The position numbers and the translations under genes are program-made. Below are positions 39,546 to 49,805 of a stretch of 64,000 nucleotides of DNA, one piece after another. The DNA comes from Gilliamella sp. Choc5-1 (GTDB lineage: Bacteria > Pseudomonadota > Gammaproteobacteria > Enterobacterales > Orbaceae): assembly GCF_001690595.1 (NCBI RefSeq), contig NZ_LZHH01000016.1, forward strand, positions 57,868 through 121,867, read 5' to 3'. Within the stretch, counting starts at the first letter, position 1, and the number at the start of each line of letters is the position of its first letter. The notes beneath the pieces are model-generated. The model had not been told where the DNA came from, searched no databases, and was given only the letters and a program-made list of their open reading frames with translations.

Positions 39546-40644
39546 TTATAAACCTGCTTTTAAGCTTTCTTCAATAAATTGATCTAAATCGCCATCTAAT
39601 ACGGCCTGTGTATTACGAGTTTCAACGCCAGTACGCAAATCCTTGATACGCGAATCATCAAGTACGTAAGAGCGAATTTGGCTTCCCCAACCAATGTCAG
39701 ATTTAGTCTCTTCCATTTGTTGTTTTTCAGCATTCTTTTTTTGCATCTCAAGCTCATACAGTTTTGCTTTTAACTGTTTCATTGCTTGATCTTTATTGCT
39801 GTGTTGTGAACGGTTATTTTGACATTGAGTAACAATACCCGTAGGAATATGAGTGATTCGTACAGCAGACTCAGTTTTATTTACATGTTGACCACCAGCA
39901 CCTGACGCACGGTATACATCGATACGGAGATCGGCAGGGTTAATGTCGATATCAATATCATCATCAATTTCAGGATAAACAAATACAGAAGCAAACGAGG
40001 TATGGCGTCGATTGCCTGAGTCAAATGGACTTTTGCGAACTAGGCGGTGTACTCCAGTTTCTGTGCGTAACCAACCGTAAGCATAATCACCCGATACTTT
40101 AATCGTTGCCGATTTGATACCAGCAACATCACCATCCGATACTTCCATCACTTCAGTTGCAAAACCTTTTGATTCAGCCCAGCGTAAATACATTCTAAGT
40201 AACATTTCTGCCCAATCTTGTGCTTCAGTTCCCCCTGAGCCTGATTGGATATCTAAATAACAATCTGCACTATCATATTTACCAGAAAACATTCGTCGGA
40301 ATTCAAGTCCAGCCAGTTTTTTCTCTAACTGTTCAAGTTCAAAATTAGCTTCATCGAAAGTATCTTGATCTTCAGCTTCAATAGCAAGTTCAAGCAAGCC
40401 TTCAACATCGTCAAGACCTTGAGTTAATGAATGAATAGTATTGATTATTTCATCAAGTGCAACGCGTTCTTTACCTAACGCTTGTGCTTTTTCTGGATCG
40501 GCCCATACTTCGGATTGCTCTAGCTCGGCATTGACTTCTTCGAGCCGTTCTTTTTTTAGATCATAGTCAAAGATACCCCCGAATCACGGCTGTGCGTTCG
40601 GTAAGTTCTGCTATCTTTGATTTAACTGGATTAATTTCAAACAT
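39546..40644 (-). CDS. prfB: Peptide chain release factor 2, made by programmed +1 frameshift
   Basis: Ends translation at UGA and UAA. The gene starts at the ATG at 40644 ([16 protein letters not shown]) and reads 25 codons to a TGA at 40567-40569. It continues in the +1 frame to the stop at 39546, giving about 365 aa, the E. coli length. The GGQ catalytic motif is in [15 protein letters not shown]. The stop-recognition SPF motif is present as SPFDSG. The frame from 40397 that can be read alone lacks the first 80 residues and is not the real start. lysS follows after 30 bp. Confidence 0.96.
40566..40580 (-). promoter_or_regulatory. RF2 autoregulatory frameshift site
   Basis: On the minus strand the site reads GGGGGTATCTTTGAC: an internal Shine-Dalgarno-like GGGGG, then CTT-TGA-C, with the in-frame stop at codon 26. 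This is the same as in E. coli. Low RF2 lets the ribosome slip +1 at CTT. Confidence 0.95.
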
Positions 40645-40843
40645 GATTTAAATGGAGTTGCTCTGTTTTATGATTTATTAAACAAGCGTCCATTGTAGCG
40701 GATTTGGGCATAATTTAGCAATGACCAATTTTAGGCCGATTAGGTTAACTTATTGATAAATTAAAAAATAAAAATGACGCATAATACGCCATTTTCAATA
40801 AAATTTTATTATTATATTTATTATTATATTTATTATTATTTAA

Positions 40844-41467
40844 TTATTTAGCTTGAGCATAAAGTTCGGCAACTTTATCCCAGTTAACCACATTCCAAAA
40901 TGCACCGATGTAATCAACACGGCGATTTTGATATTTTAAATAATAAGCGTGTTCCCAAACATCAAGCGTTAAAATTGGCGTACCAGACACACCGGCAAAT
41001 TTTTCGCCCATAATTGGAGAATCTTGATTAGCAGTAGATACAATAGCAAGTTTGCCATTTTGTAGTACTAACCAAGCCCAACCTGAACCAAAGCGAGTGG
41101 CTGCCGCTGCTGCAAATTTTTCTTTAAAGGCGTCAACTGAACCAAAATCCTTTTCGATTGCAGTTTTAAGCTCGCCTTTAAGTTCAGTACCGACTTTTAA
41201 AAGTTCCCAGAAAAAGGTGTGATTAACATGTCCACCCACATTATTTTTAATAGCGGTTAATTTGTCAGCGGGGACTTTATCTAAATTTTTTAATAATTCG
41301 CTTGGGCATAACTGTTTTAGTTCAGCAGACAATGACTCAATCGCCGCATTAGCATTATTCACATAAGTTTGATGATGTTTATCGTGATGCAGATGCATAG
41401 TTTCAGAATCAATATAAGGTTCTAATGCATCATAAGCATAAGGTAGGGGCGGTAAAGTATAAGCCAT
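40844..41467 (-). CDS. sodA: Superoxide dismutase, manganese type
   Basis: Turns superoxide into peroxide and oxygen. The metal ligands are seen: His27 (in [12 protein letters not shown]), His in [10 protein letters not shown] near 80, and Asp/His in [16 protein letters not shown] near 168-172. Overall it matches E. coli SodA (207 aa, [17 protein letters not shown]) rather than SodB. GGAAC lies before the ATG. A short run of ATT/ATATTT repeats (40803-40845) follows the stop and is likely just AT-rich spacer. Confidence 0.95.
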   Translation of the reverse strand: MAYTLPPLPYAYDALEPYIDSETMHLHHDKHHQTYVNNANAAIESLSAELKQLCPSELLKNLDKVPADKLTAIKNNVGGHVNHTFFWELLKVGTELKGELKTAIEKDFGSVDAFKEKFAAAAATRFGSGWAWLVLQNGKLAIVSTANQDSPIMGEKFAGVSGTPILTLDVWEHAYYLKYQNRRVDYIGAFWNVVNWDKVAELYAQAK

Positions 41468-41571
41468 GGTATTGTTCCTTTCATATTATTAACTACTTTA
41501 TCTTAGCAGTATACGGGCTATTAATATTACTAACAATCTATTAGATAGATAGTTAATGACTATCTATTTTA

Positions 41572-42408
41572 TTAATCGTCATTATTTTTTAGATAAGGGA
41601 TATACATCATAATAGCGTGATTTTCACTAATTAGCTTTTCTTCAACATGATTATCAATTAAATGTGTTTTACGTTGCCATATTTTATTATGTCGGGTATA
41701 GCCTCCCCACCATTGTTGTTCAATGCGGTGATCGGTTTCAAAGACTTCATAAGTATAAGATAAAGGCGTATCAGCAAGTAATTCGCCATGTAAATATTCA
41801 TCATCAAGCCAAAGATTAAGGCGATAAGTGGTATTGGTTTTGTTTAGTAATTGTAAATCCACATAGTTATACGATAAAGTTGCGCCACAAGCGAACGGAA
41901 TGGTACGGTTAACATCAGGAAAAACATCAAAGCTATGTCGCCAACGCTCTACTATAGTTAAATCAGAATGTAATACAATCCAATAAATTAAGTTACCTAA
42001 TTGGCACAAACCGCCGCCAATATCTTTACCTATTTGTCCATTATGTAGCGATAGTCCTTCAAGAAATCCTCGCCGTTTTGATGGGCGTCCTACTTTTTGC
42101 CAGATCGAAAAACGTTGATTAGGCTTAATGATTGAACCATTAAGTTTTTCAATTGCTAATCTAAGATTAGTGATTTTGTTATATTGTAAATACATATCAA
42201 CATCTTTTAGTTGTCTTAATAAAACAGACTGATGTTTTTTGTGTGAATAACAACATGTATTATTATTTATGTCGACAGTGCAATATGCGTTACGATGTTG
42301 CCACCAATCAAATTTTCGTTTTAAGATAAAATATTCTTTGCCTAATTTTAGCCTTAATTTACTGCGTTTTATCGGTTTATCGATAATAATATCCTGCATA
42401 TTTTCCAT
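41572..42408 (-). CDS. VanW-family protein
   Basis: A 278-aa protein of the VanW family (PF04294), named from vancomycin-resistance clusters but of unknown function. The family core is at about 85-200: LRLAIEKLNGSIIKPNQRFS, WQKVGRPSKRRGFLEGLSL and GGGLCQLGNLIYWI. No signal peptide or membrane segment is evident. It is followed, upstream on the minus strand, by a glutamine amidotransferase gene (25 bp apart), so the two may form an operon. Confidence 0.85.
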   Translation of the reverse strand: MENMQDIIIDKPIKRSKLRLKLGKEYFILKRKFDWWQHRNAYCTVDINNNTCCYSHKKHQSVLLRQLKDVDMYLQYNKITNLRLAIEKLNGSIIKPNQRFSIWQKVGRPSKRRGFLEGLSLHNGQIGKDIGGGLCQLGNLIYWIVLHSDLTIVERWRHSFDVFPDVNRTIPFACGATLSYNYVDLQLLNKTNTTYRLNLWLDDEYLHGELLADTPLSYTYEVFETDHRIEQQWWGGYTRHNKIWQRKTHLIDNHVEEKLISENHAIMMYIPYLKNNDD

Positions 42409-42433
42409 TCCCTTATCGACAAGATATAATCAG

Positions 42434-43162
42434 TTATTTTTCTAAAGGTGACAGATAGCGTTGGCTTAACTTGTCGAGAAAAGTGAAAAGTTTTTGATTC
42501 ATTTCAGTGTAATCATGAGAGCGAAGCTTATCAGGTGTATCGACAAAGCGGTATTTTTCTGCTTGGCTAAGTTCCTTTTGTGAATGGGTAATTAATAATT
42601 CGACTACTTCAGGTGTTAACTCCATATGGCATTGGAAACCATAAACAAATTTACTGTATGCAATGATTTGACGAGGACACCCTTCACTATACGCAATAAT
42701 TTGAGCATCTTTGGTTAAACCTGGCATATCATTGTGCCAATGACCGACTTCTAATGTACTACCAAAATCAGTAAACAAAGGATTTGTTTTACCGATTTGA
42801 GTTAACATAATAGGGAATTTGCCAATTTCTTTTTCTGGGCTGTTGCTATAACTTTCCCCTAGAGCTTCGCCGATTAATTGTGAACCAAGACATACACCAA
42901 TGACTACTTTCTCTGCTTTTATTGCTGATAAAATAATGGCTTGTTCTGCTTTAGAATCAAAATGAGCACATTCTTGTTTGGTCGTTGATGGTGACTGTGG
43001 ACCGCCCATAACAATAAGAAAGTCGATATCATCAATGCTATTAGGAAGTGGTTCATTAAGGTAAACGCGAGAATAAGTTATAGTGTGATGATGATCTATT
43101 GCCCATTGCTCATAAGCACCCGGAGCTTCAAAAGCCTCGTGAATAATAAAATGGATATGCAT
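42434..43162 (-). CDS. Class I glutamine amidotransferase-like protein
   Basis: A 242-aa protein with the GATase fold. The nucleophile Cys is in IGVCLGSQLIGEALG near 94. The catalytic His is probably in YGFQCHMELTPE near 176, with Glu two residues on. VMGGPQSPS near 52 is the oxyanion strand. It is like E. coli YfeJ, a stand-alone amidotransferase of unknown partner. GGAAA lies before the ATG. It is likely the first gene of a pair with the VanW gene. Confidence 0.82.
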   Translation of the reverse strand: MHIHFIIHEAFEAPGAYEQWAIDHHHTITYSRVYLNEPLPNSIDDIDFLIVMGGPQSPSTTKQECAHFDSKAEQAIILSAIKAEKVVIGVCLGSQLIGEALGESYSNSPEKEIGKFPIMLTQIGKTNPLFTDFGSTLEVGHWHNDMPGLTKDAQIIAYSEGCPRQIIAYSKFVYGFQCHMELTPEVVELLITHSQKELSQAEKYRFVDTPDKLRSHDYTEMNQKLFTFLDKLSQRYLSPLEK

Positions 43163-43386
43163 GAGTAAAATTTCCTTTGATAAAAAATGTACTACTTTTC
43201 TTACTATATTATTTTAGGAGGATATAATTACACTGTTAAATTTTGCTAATTATGCCACATTACTATGAAAGTGCATATTATACTTTCTGTTTTTCTATTG
43301 ATCTAGTGGATAGAAAAATTAGATGAGAGTAATTCCTACAATTGAAGTTATGTAGGTTGCAGTAATGTGAATATGGTGGCAAGTAG

Positions 43387-43421
43387 AACCATTCACCGAC
43401 CTAATAAGTCGGTGAATGGTT
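43387..43421. terminator. Strong hairpin after glnS
   Basis: ACCATTCACCGAC and GTCGGTGAATGGT form a perfect 13-bp stem with a 7-nt loop, about 10 bp beyond the glnS stop. No long T run follows, but the stem is stable. The remainder of 43163-43386 shows no gene. Confidence 0.7.
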
Positions 43422-43429
43422 GAGTTAAA

Positions 43430-45106
43430 TTAGGCTTCGTTCCAGCTATCTCTTAACCCTACGGTTCGGTTAAACACTAGCTTATCGTCGGTTGCATATT
43501 TGCTATCTAAACAGAAGTAGCCTTCACGTTCAAATTGATAAGCCATTCCAACCTCGGCATTTTGTAAGCTTGCTTCAACAAAACCTTGTTTAATGATTAA
43601 AGATGTTGGATTGATGGTTGCTAAGAAGTCCTCGGCAGCACCTGGATTTGGTGTGTTAAATAGGCGATCATATAAGCGAATTTCAGCAGATTTTGCAAAC
43701 TTAGCCGAAACCCAATGAATCACGCCTTTCACTTTACGTCCGTCTTCTGGGTTTTTATTTAATGTAGCCGGATCGTAGCTACAATAGATTGTTTGGATAT
43801 TGCCTTCGGCGTCTTTTTCAACACGATCAGCACGAATTACATAGGCATTACGCAAACGCACTTCTTTACCAAGTACTAGGCGCTTGTAGTTTTTGTTGGC
43901 TTCTTCCCTAAAATCGGCTCGGTCGATATAGATTTCACGGGTGAAGGTCGCTTCACGCGTGCCTAATTCTGGACGATTTGGGTGGTTTGGCATGCTAAGT
44001 ATTTCATCAATATTATCTGAAAAGTTTTCAATCACAACCTTAACAGGATCGAGCACCGCCATTGCGCGAGGTGCGTTTTCGTTCAAGTCTTCACGAATGC
44101 AAAACTCAAGCGTGCTCATTTCAACAGTGTTTTCTTGCTTGGTAACACCAATTCGGCGACAAAATTCACGGATCGACGCTGGTGTGTAACCACGGCGACG
44201 CAGTCCCGATATAGTTGGCATGCGTGGATCGTCCCAACCATCGACAATTTTTTCTGATACTAATAGATTTAATTTACGTTTAGAGGTAATGGCATACTCT
44301 AAATTTAATCTTGAAAATTCATATTGATGTGGGCGTGCTTCGATAGTGATATTATCTAATACCCAATCATATAAACGACGGTTGTCTTGGAATTCAAGCG
44401 TACAGAGTGAATGTGTGATGTTTTCGATCGCATCAGAAATGCAATGCGTAAAGTCATACATTGGGTAAATGCACCATTTGTTACCTGTTTGGTGGTGCTC
44501 AGCAAACTTAATACGGTATATCACAGGATCACGCATAACGATAAATGGTGATGCCATGTCAATTTTAGCCCTTAGGCAGGCTTTTCCTTCAGCAAATTTA
44601 CCCGCTTTCATTTGCTCAAACAGTGCTAAGTTTTCGTCAATAGGACGATCACGATAAGGGCTGTTTTTACCTGGTTGAGTTAATGTGCCCCGATATTCGC
44701 GAATTTCATCAGCTGATAGCTCGTCAACATAGGCAAGTCCTTTTTTGATAAGCTCAATGGCATATTCATATAATCGCTCAAAATAATCAGACGAATAGCA
44801 AATGTCGCCATCCCATTCAAATCCTAACCAACGAACATCTTGTTTGATCGATTCAACATATTCAACATCTTCTTTAGCTGGGTTGGTATCATCAAAACGT
44901 AAATTACATTTACCCTGATAGTCTTGTGCAATGCCAAAGTTTAAACAGATTGATTTAGCATGACCAATATGTAAATAGCCGTTTGGTTCTGGCGGAAAAC
45001 GAGTATGCGTTGTTTTATATTTGCCAGCAGCAAGATCCGCATCAATAATTTGACGGATAAAGTTTGTTGGACGAGTTTCAGTCTCAGTCGGTAGTGAACC
45101 GCTCAT
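43430..45106 (-). CDS. glnS: Glutaminyl-tRNA synthetase
   Basis: Charges tRNA-Gln. The class I signatures are present: [16 protein letters not shown] (HIGH) near 40-55 and [10 protein letters not shown] (KMSKS-like) near 268-275. The catalytic domain is followed by the two beta-barrel anticodon domains (about 340-550). Length 558 aa is close to E. coli GlnS (554). It stands alone. Its presence means Gln-tRNA is made directly, without GatCAB. Confidence 0.96.
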   Translation of the reverse strand: MSGSLPTETETRPTNFIRQIIDADLAAGKYKTTHTRFPPEPNGYLHIGHAKSICLNFGIAQDYQGKCNLRFDDTNPAKEDVEYVESIKQDVRWLGFEWDGDICYSSDYFERLYEYAIELIKKGLAYVDELSADEIREYRGTLTQPGKNSPYRDRPIDENLALFEQMKAGKFAEGKACLRAKIDMASPFIVMRDPVIYRIKFAEHHQTGNKWCIYPMYDFTHCISDAIENITHSLCTLEFQDNRRLYDWVLDNITIEARPHQYEFSRLNLEYAITSKRKLNLLVSEKIVDGWDDPRMPTISGLRRRGYTPASIREFCRRIGVTKQENTVEMSTLEFCIREDLNENAPRAMAVLDPVKVVIENFSDNIDEILSMPNHPNRPELGTREATFTREIYIDRADFREEANKNYKRLVLGKEVRLRNAYVIRADRVEKDAEGNIQTIYCSYDPATLNKNPEDGRKVKGVIHWVSAKFAKSAEIRLYDRLFNTPNPGAAEDFLATINPTSLIIKQGFVEASLQNAEVGMAYQFEREGYFCLDSKYATDDKLVFNRTVGLRDSWNEA

Positions 45107-45341
45107 AAAAAACCTCTGATGATATATTTATTAATAACAAATTAAGAATATTTGCTTGCCATTATTTTTGTGTTAGTTGATGAATATAACAAATTTTTGT
45201 TATTTCTGAAACGGAAAACAGGCTATTTGTATCGACAAAATTGGCTTTTGATTAAGCAATGCTATTTTTTAATAAAATAACCAATGCATTAGCTGTAGAA
45301 ATTCTTCGTGGTGTTTACAGTAATTTGAGAAACTACTGTAA

Positions 45342-45959
45342 TGAATATACAAAAACAGAACTAACGCCTTATCACAGACAAGCGATAGAGCGCTGATATC
45401 AAAAAGAAAAATAACGGTCACCAATTTTTGGCTAAACGCTTTATAGTCAGTTGTCCTACCATTTATAACGCACTAAAAAAAGCCCGATTGAAAATAAATT
45501 AAGACGGCAAGCTAAAGGCGATAACAAAACCTTTCTGAACGAAATACGACAGGTTGATACCAAAGGTTTACCTTTACTTAAAAATGAAACGAAGCAGCAA
45601 ACTAGAGAATATTTGCTTGAGATTATCTATTTGATTTTTAATGTTTTTATACATAAACGTAGTACACTCCTGAAACTTTTTAACAAAAAATACTACTGTA
45701 TTGATTTATTTAGATAAACTGTGTGATAACCGGTATATCAAGCAAAAACCACCTGCCCATAAACTAATGGAAAAGCCGAAAGCGTGATACGAATTTTGAA
45801 TTGAGATGCAGCATAATCAGCGAATATTTGACGACTCAAAAGAGTGAAAACAAAATTTAAATGCTTTATTAATTTTTATCATACCGTTAGACCGCATAAA
45901 GCGATTTCAGGAAAAACATCTTATGATTTTTAGCGGATTATTTTAATCATGAAGTGTAA
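45342..45959 (+). pseudogene. IS481-type transposase remnants
   Basis: Starts ATGAATATACAAAAACAGAA (compare MNIHKKTKLTAYHRQ in the other copy), loses frame within 60 bp, and shows recognisable pieces only. The DDE core with SDNGREYQG is missing. No product is expected. Confidence 0.75.
45648..45690 (+). repeat. Dispersed TCCTGAA/ACAAAA element, long form
   Basis: ATACATAAACGTAGTACACT, then CCTGAAACTTTTTAACAAAA. Lies inside the broken IS and matches 12842-12884 on the other strand nearly exactly. Confidence 0.75.
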
Positions 45960-46002
45960 ACAATTCGGTGTTTTTGACCACATTGACCTATAAATATAGC
46001 CG

Positions 46003-47346
46003 CTATTCATCACCTGATTTTAATGAAACCACAAATCTTGCACCACCTAATGGGCTTGTGACAACAAACGCTTTGCCGTCATGAAATTCAGCCATTAATT
46101 TTACATAAGCTAAACCTAGGCCGTATCCGCCTGTTGAGCGAGTACGGCTGGTATCAAGTCTAGCAAAAGGCATGAAGATCTTTTCTCGTGCTTCAAAGGG
46201 GATGCCTGCACCATCATCATCAATTTCAATAATGACTCGATTTTCTTGTTTGCTAATGTTTAATACGGCTTTATGGGTGGCATATTTAAAGGCATTGAGC
46301 AAAAGATTTTTGACGATCGTTTCAGCTAAATTGGTGTCAATGGTTGCTTGGACATTTTGGCTATTGCAAGTAAGTTCAAAGTCTTTGGGTTTAAATAATA
46401 TTAACGATTGACAGATTCTTTCTCCCCACTGTTTTAGCGATATACGCGTTAAGTTGAGTTCAATATTACTTTGTTGCATTTTAAAGTAATTTAAACTGGC
46501 GTTGATTAATGTTTCAAGTTCGTTAATATCATCACCCATGCCTTTTTGTAACAATAAGCGTTCTTGTTCGTCGTTAGATTCTTCAAGCATGCTAAGTTCA
46601 AATCGCATTCTAGCCAGTGGTGTACGCAGTTCGTGTGCCATTGCGTGGGAGATGGTTTGATTGGTGCTGACTAAGTGTTCAATGTGCATGCCCATGTTAT
46701 TTAGTACGTTGGCAAGCGGCTTAAATAACCAGCCTTTTACGTTTACTGTCCGTGCTTTTAAATTACCTTGTCCTAGCTGTTCAGCTGTTTGTCTGATATT
46801 GAGTAAATCTTTCCAAACAGCACTAAAAGCCATATAAATTAAAATAAAAAAGATAATCGCGCTGAACAAAGCCCAGATAATTAAAAACACAGATAATGAC
46901 ATCGTATTGGATTTTAAAATATCTCGCATTACCATTGGACCTAGTTGCAACAAATGGCCGTCTTTTAGAGCAATATAGATGACCTCTTCATCACTATCAT
47001 ATGAAAATCCTAACTTTTCTAACTCTTGGTGCACGGTTTTAGATAGTGGTGTATTGGCAGGTAGCACAATAATAGGATAACCAAAATAAGGCTGTAATTC
47101 GTCAACAACTTCTTGAATAGGACGATCTTTGTTTTCATCAATGCGCATACGAATCAAGTTAACCGTGCCTCGTTGTGATTCTCGAAAGACAATATGATCA
47201 TCGGGCATATCAGTTAATGATGAAGGTAACGAATCAAATACTAGTAATGCACCATAGGCAATAATGCATTGCAATGATAGTAAAATAACGAGGTAAAAGA
47301 CAATTCGGCGATTAAAAAATAGCGGCTTAGCAAGTAATTGTCTCAA
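46003..47346 (-). CDS. rstB: Sensor histidine kinase, RstB-like
   Basis: A 447-aa membrane histidine kinase. Two transmembrane helices (about 16-38 and 150-175) bracket a periplasmic sensor domain. HAMP is at about 178-230 and the phospho-acceptor His in SHAMAHELRTPLARMRFEL near 240. The ATPase domain has an N box, EIDDDGAGIP and STGGYGLGLAYV. The layout and RTPLxRxRF motif fit RstB. The start overlaps the regulator gene by 4 bp. The signal is unknown; in enterics RstAB is controlled by PhoPQ. Confidence 0.82.
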   Translation of the reverse strand: MRQLLAKPLFFNRRIVFYLVILLSLQCIIAYGALLVFDSLPSSLTDMPDDHIVFRESQRGTVNLIRMRIDENKDRPIQEVVDELQPYFGYPIIVLPANTPLSKTVHQELEKLGFSYDSDEEVIYIALKDGHLLQLGPMVMRDILKSNTMSLSVFLIIWALFSAIIFFILIYMAFSAVWKDLLNIRQTAEQLGQGNLKARTVNVKGWLFKPLANVLNNMGMHIEHLVSTNQTISHAMAHELRTPLARMRFELSMLEESNDEQERLLLQKGMGDDINELETLINASLNYFKMQQSNIELNLTRISLKQWGERICQSLILFKPKDFELTCNSQNVQATIDTNLAETIVKNLLLNAFKYATHKAVLNISKQENRVIIEIDDDGAGIPFEAREKIFMPFARLDTSRTRSTGGYGLGLAYVKLMAEFHDGKAFVVTSPLGGARFVVSLKSGDE

Positions 47347-48071
47347 TGGTTTTCCCCTTCTCGCATAAATAAATAGCCCTTGCCTCGAACGGTTTTGATT
47401 CGTGACGGATTATCGGGATCATCAAGTAATTTTCGGCGAAGTCTTGAGACTCGCGCATCAATGGAACGATCACTGCCATCAAAATCAATACCGCGAACTT
47501 GTGAAAATATATCATCTCGAGACAAAATACTTCCTGCATTAATAGCTAATAGCCAAAGCAGATCAAACTCGGCGGTGGTTAAATCAATCTCATGTTCTTG
47601 CAATAGGACTTTGCGATTTTCGCCATCGATAGCTAATTGGTCGAAGATTAATGTTTTATTATTCTGAGGTATAATATGTTCTTTTGTGTTGTCTTTGTCG
47701 GTTTCTATTTGTTTTCGACGTAATAGTGCTCGAATTCGGGCAAGCAGTAGTCTTGGTTCAACAGGCTTTGCCAAGTAGTCATCAGCGCCTAGTTCAAGCC
47801 CTACAATTTCATCAATATTATCTTCGCTAGCAGTCATAATTAGGATATAGTTAGTAAACCATGAGCGAATATCTCGGCAGATATCAAAACCCGATTTTTC
47901 AGGTAGCATGACATCTAATATGACTAAATCCGGGTTTAGTTGTTGGATCTTTTCTTCAGCGCCAGCACCGCTATTATGCCACTCAACAAGATAGCCTTGT
48001 CGAATAAGATAAACTTGAATTAAGTTGGCTAACCGTTGATCATCCTCGATGATTAATATACGTTCACTCAT
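47343..48071 (-). CDS. rstA: OmpR-family response regulator, RstA-like
   Basis: A 242-aa regulator. The receiver domain (1-120) has the phosphorylated Asp in LVILDVMLPEKSG (Asp54), the DD pair at 9-10 and the conserved Lys in YLAKPVEP near 104. The winged-helix DNA-binding domain (about 140-235) ends in RIKTVRGKGYLFM, very close to E. coli RstA. Its stop overlaps the kinase start, so the pair is translationally coupled. Confidence 0.85.
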   Translation of the reverse strand: MSERILIIEDDQRLANLIQVYLIRQGYLVEWHNSGAGAEEKIQQLNPDLVILDVMLPEKSGFDICRDIRSWFTNYILIMTASEDNIDEIVGLELGADDYLAKPVEPRLLLARIRALLRRKQIETDKDNTKEHIIPQNNKTLIFDQLAIDGENRKVLLQEHEIDLTTAEFDLLWLLAINAGSILSRDDIFSQVRGIDFDGSDRSIDARVSRLRRKLLDDPDNPSRIKTVRGKGYLFMREGENH

Positions 48072-48230
48072 TATCTGTTTTTAGTTACCACTGCTTGTAC
48101 TGAAGATACTTCATTATACAGACAATTTATTCTCCGTTACAAAATATATACAAAGAGCCTACAAAGTTTATTGCCACTCTATGAGAGAATTTGCGCCAAT
48201 ATCTATAATTAGACTATTTTTATATTAAAA

Positions 48231-48962
48231 ATGAACACTTTTTCGTCGATAACAAACACGGTCTTTCACCCATCTTATACCCAGCATCACTCACCAATTG
48301 TTTTGTGTGATTTTGATGGCACAATTAGTGTAAAAGATGTGACTGATACGTTACTTAGCCACTTTGGTCAAGATGGTTGTGATGAGCTTGAAGAATTATG
48401 GGTTAATGGCAAAATTGGCTCTCAAGAGTGTATGAGCAAACAAATTGCTTTAATGGACGCCAGCTTAGAGGAGCTTAATTGCGTTTTATCACAAATTGAG
48501 ATTGATCCTGCTTTTAAAGCTTTTATTCATTACGCCGAACAAAATAGTATTCCCGTTCACGTGGTGAGTGATGGGTTAGATTATGCCATTGAGTTTATTT
48601 TAAAGCGTCATGGTATTGAGAATTTACCTATTTTTGCCAATAAACTGATGCATAATAATGCGCGTAGTTGGCGTCTTGAATTCCCTTACGCAAATAAAAG
48701 CTGTATTAAGCAAAGTGGTAACTGCAAATGTAACCATGTTAAAAAACAACAGCACTTTACGCAGATTCTTTATGTTGGCGATGGTACGTCAGACTATTGC
48801 GTATCACATAATGTTGATTTTGTTTTTGCCAAAGATAAGCTCGTTAATTATTGTGAAAAAAATAAAATAGTACACCGTAAAATCACTAGCTTTGCTGATG
48901 TAACTAACGCATTAAAACAGGCACAACAAAGGGTTATTCCTGTCATGATGGTAAAAGAATAA
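48231..48962 (+). CDS. HAD-superfamily phosphatase, MtnX-like
   Basis: A 243-aa HAD hydrolase of the subfamily that includes MtnX, PSPase and phosphoethanolamine phosphatase. Motif I is CDFDGTISVKDVTD (Asp27, Asp29), motif II VVSDGLDYAIEF near 108, and motif IV YVGDGTSDYCVS near 182. Two extra Cys pairs (CIKQSGNCKCNH near 157-168) could bind metal. No other methionine salvage gene is near, so MtnX itself is unlikely. It opens a four-gene plus-strand operon (spacings 9, -1 and 1 bp) with a hydrolase and two SMR-like proteins. Confidence 0.78.
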   Translation: MNTFSSITNTVFHPSYTQHHSPIVLCDFDGTISVKDVTDTLLSHFGQDGCDELEELWVNGKIGSQECMSKQIALMDASLEELNCVLSQIEIDPAFKAFIHYAEQNSIPVHVVSDGLDYAIEFILKRHGIENLPIFANKLMHNNARSWRLEFPYANKSCIKQSGNCKCNHVKKQQHFTQILYVGDGTSDYCVSHNVDFVFAKDKLVNYCEKNKIVHRKITSFADVTNALKQAQQRVIPVMMVKE

Positions 48963-48971
48963 GGAATTTTA

Positions 48972-49805
48972 ATGAGTAAAATTGAAGATTTATCTTACTT
49001 TCTACCTGGTAATAAAAACGGCGTGTTATTGATTCATGGTTTAACTGGCACTCCGAATGAAATGCGAATTTTAGCTAATGGTTTAAATAAAGCAGGGTTT
49101 ACCGTTTATGCCATTCAATTAGCTGGGCATTGTGGTACTGAAGAAGATCTGTGTAAAACAACATGGCAAGATTGGTATAAAAGCGTGCAAGATGGGGCTG
49201 ATTATTTAGCACAGCATGTAGAGAATATGTTTGTAGCAGGTTTATCAATGGGGGCATTATTGGCACTAAAATTGGCCGCAGACAGACCTGAACAAATTAA
49301 AGGCGTTGGCGTGTTAGCACCGACATTTTGTTATGATGGTTGGAGTATGCCATTTTGGGCAAAAAAACTGTTTTTCTTACTGGTTTATTTTAAGAAATTG
49401 GGTATTTTCCAAAAGAAAGTGTTTATTGAAAAACCACCTTACGGGCTTAAAGACGAGCGTATTAGGGCTGTGGTTTCTGAAAGTATGTTAAGTGGCGATG
49501 CGGCATCAGCAGGGCTTGCTGGTAACCCGTTTCCTGCACTTGCCGAAATGCAATTACTGGCAAAAGAGATGCGTCAGCAATTACCTAAAGTGACATCACC
49601 CTGTTTAATTATGCATTCAGGTAATGATGATATTGCTAATATAGAAACCAATGCCAAATTAGTTGAAAAATCGGTATCAGGTGCAACAAAATTAGTGGTA
49701 TTAAATGATAGTTATCATTTAATTACAATTGATAGCCAACGCCGTGAAGTAATCAAAGAGTGCGCGTCGTTTTTTGATAATATTGCAGAAGGAATCAAAG
49801 CATAA
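48972..49805 (+). CDS. Alpha/beta hydrolase (carboxylesterase/monoacylglycerol-lipase type)
   Basis: A 277-aa cytoplasmic hydrolase with the GLSMGA nucleophile elbow (Ser92) and the oxyanion HGLTGTPNEM near 22-31. The likely acid is Asp in HSGNDDIAN near 217 and the base His in DSYHLIT near 247. It resembles bacterial short-chain carboxylesterases of the Est30/YvaK type. GGAATTTTA lies before the ATG. The stop overlaps the next gene (ATAATG). Substrate unknown; in this operon it may cleave an ester or thioester intermediate. Confidence 0.8.
   Translation: MSKIEDLSYFLPGNKNGVLLIHGLTGTPNEMRILANGLNKAGFTVYAIQLAGHCGTEEDLCKTTWQDWYKSVQDGADYLAQHVENMFVAGLSMGALLALKLAADRPEQIKGVGVLAPTFCYDGWSMPFWAKKLFFLLVYFKKLGIFQKKVFIEKPPYGLKDERIRAVVSESMLSGDAASAGLAGNPFPALAEMQLLAKEMRQQLPKVTSPCLIMHSGNDDIANIETNAKLVEKSVSGATKLVVLNDSYHLITIDSQRREVIKECASFFDNIAEGIKA

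Larger units (their letters stand above)
45312..45962 (+). mobile_element. Degenerate IS481-type insertion sequence with internal replacement
   Basis: TGTTTACA (45312-45319) and its complement (45955-45962) mark the ends, as in the copy at 11947-12783. The transposase is present only as pieces with several frame breaks: the HTH part (45342-45480), the linker to DTKGLPLLKNE (45490-45620), and the C-terminus (KPRKAISGKTSYDF, then DYFNHEV) up to 45959. The middle of the gene is absent. In its place lies the dispersed element at 45648-45690. From 45106 to 45311 nothing else is seen. Confidence 0.78.

Noticed and set aside
39546..40397. Truncated RF2 gene
   Set aside because: The missing N-terminus is present upstream through the programmed frameshift, so the gene is intact.
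40803..40850. ATT/ATATTT microsatellite after sodA
   Set aside because: Imperfect, downstream of the stop, in AT-rich DNA; no sign of a switch.
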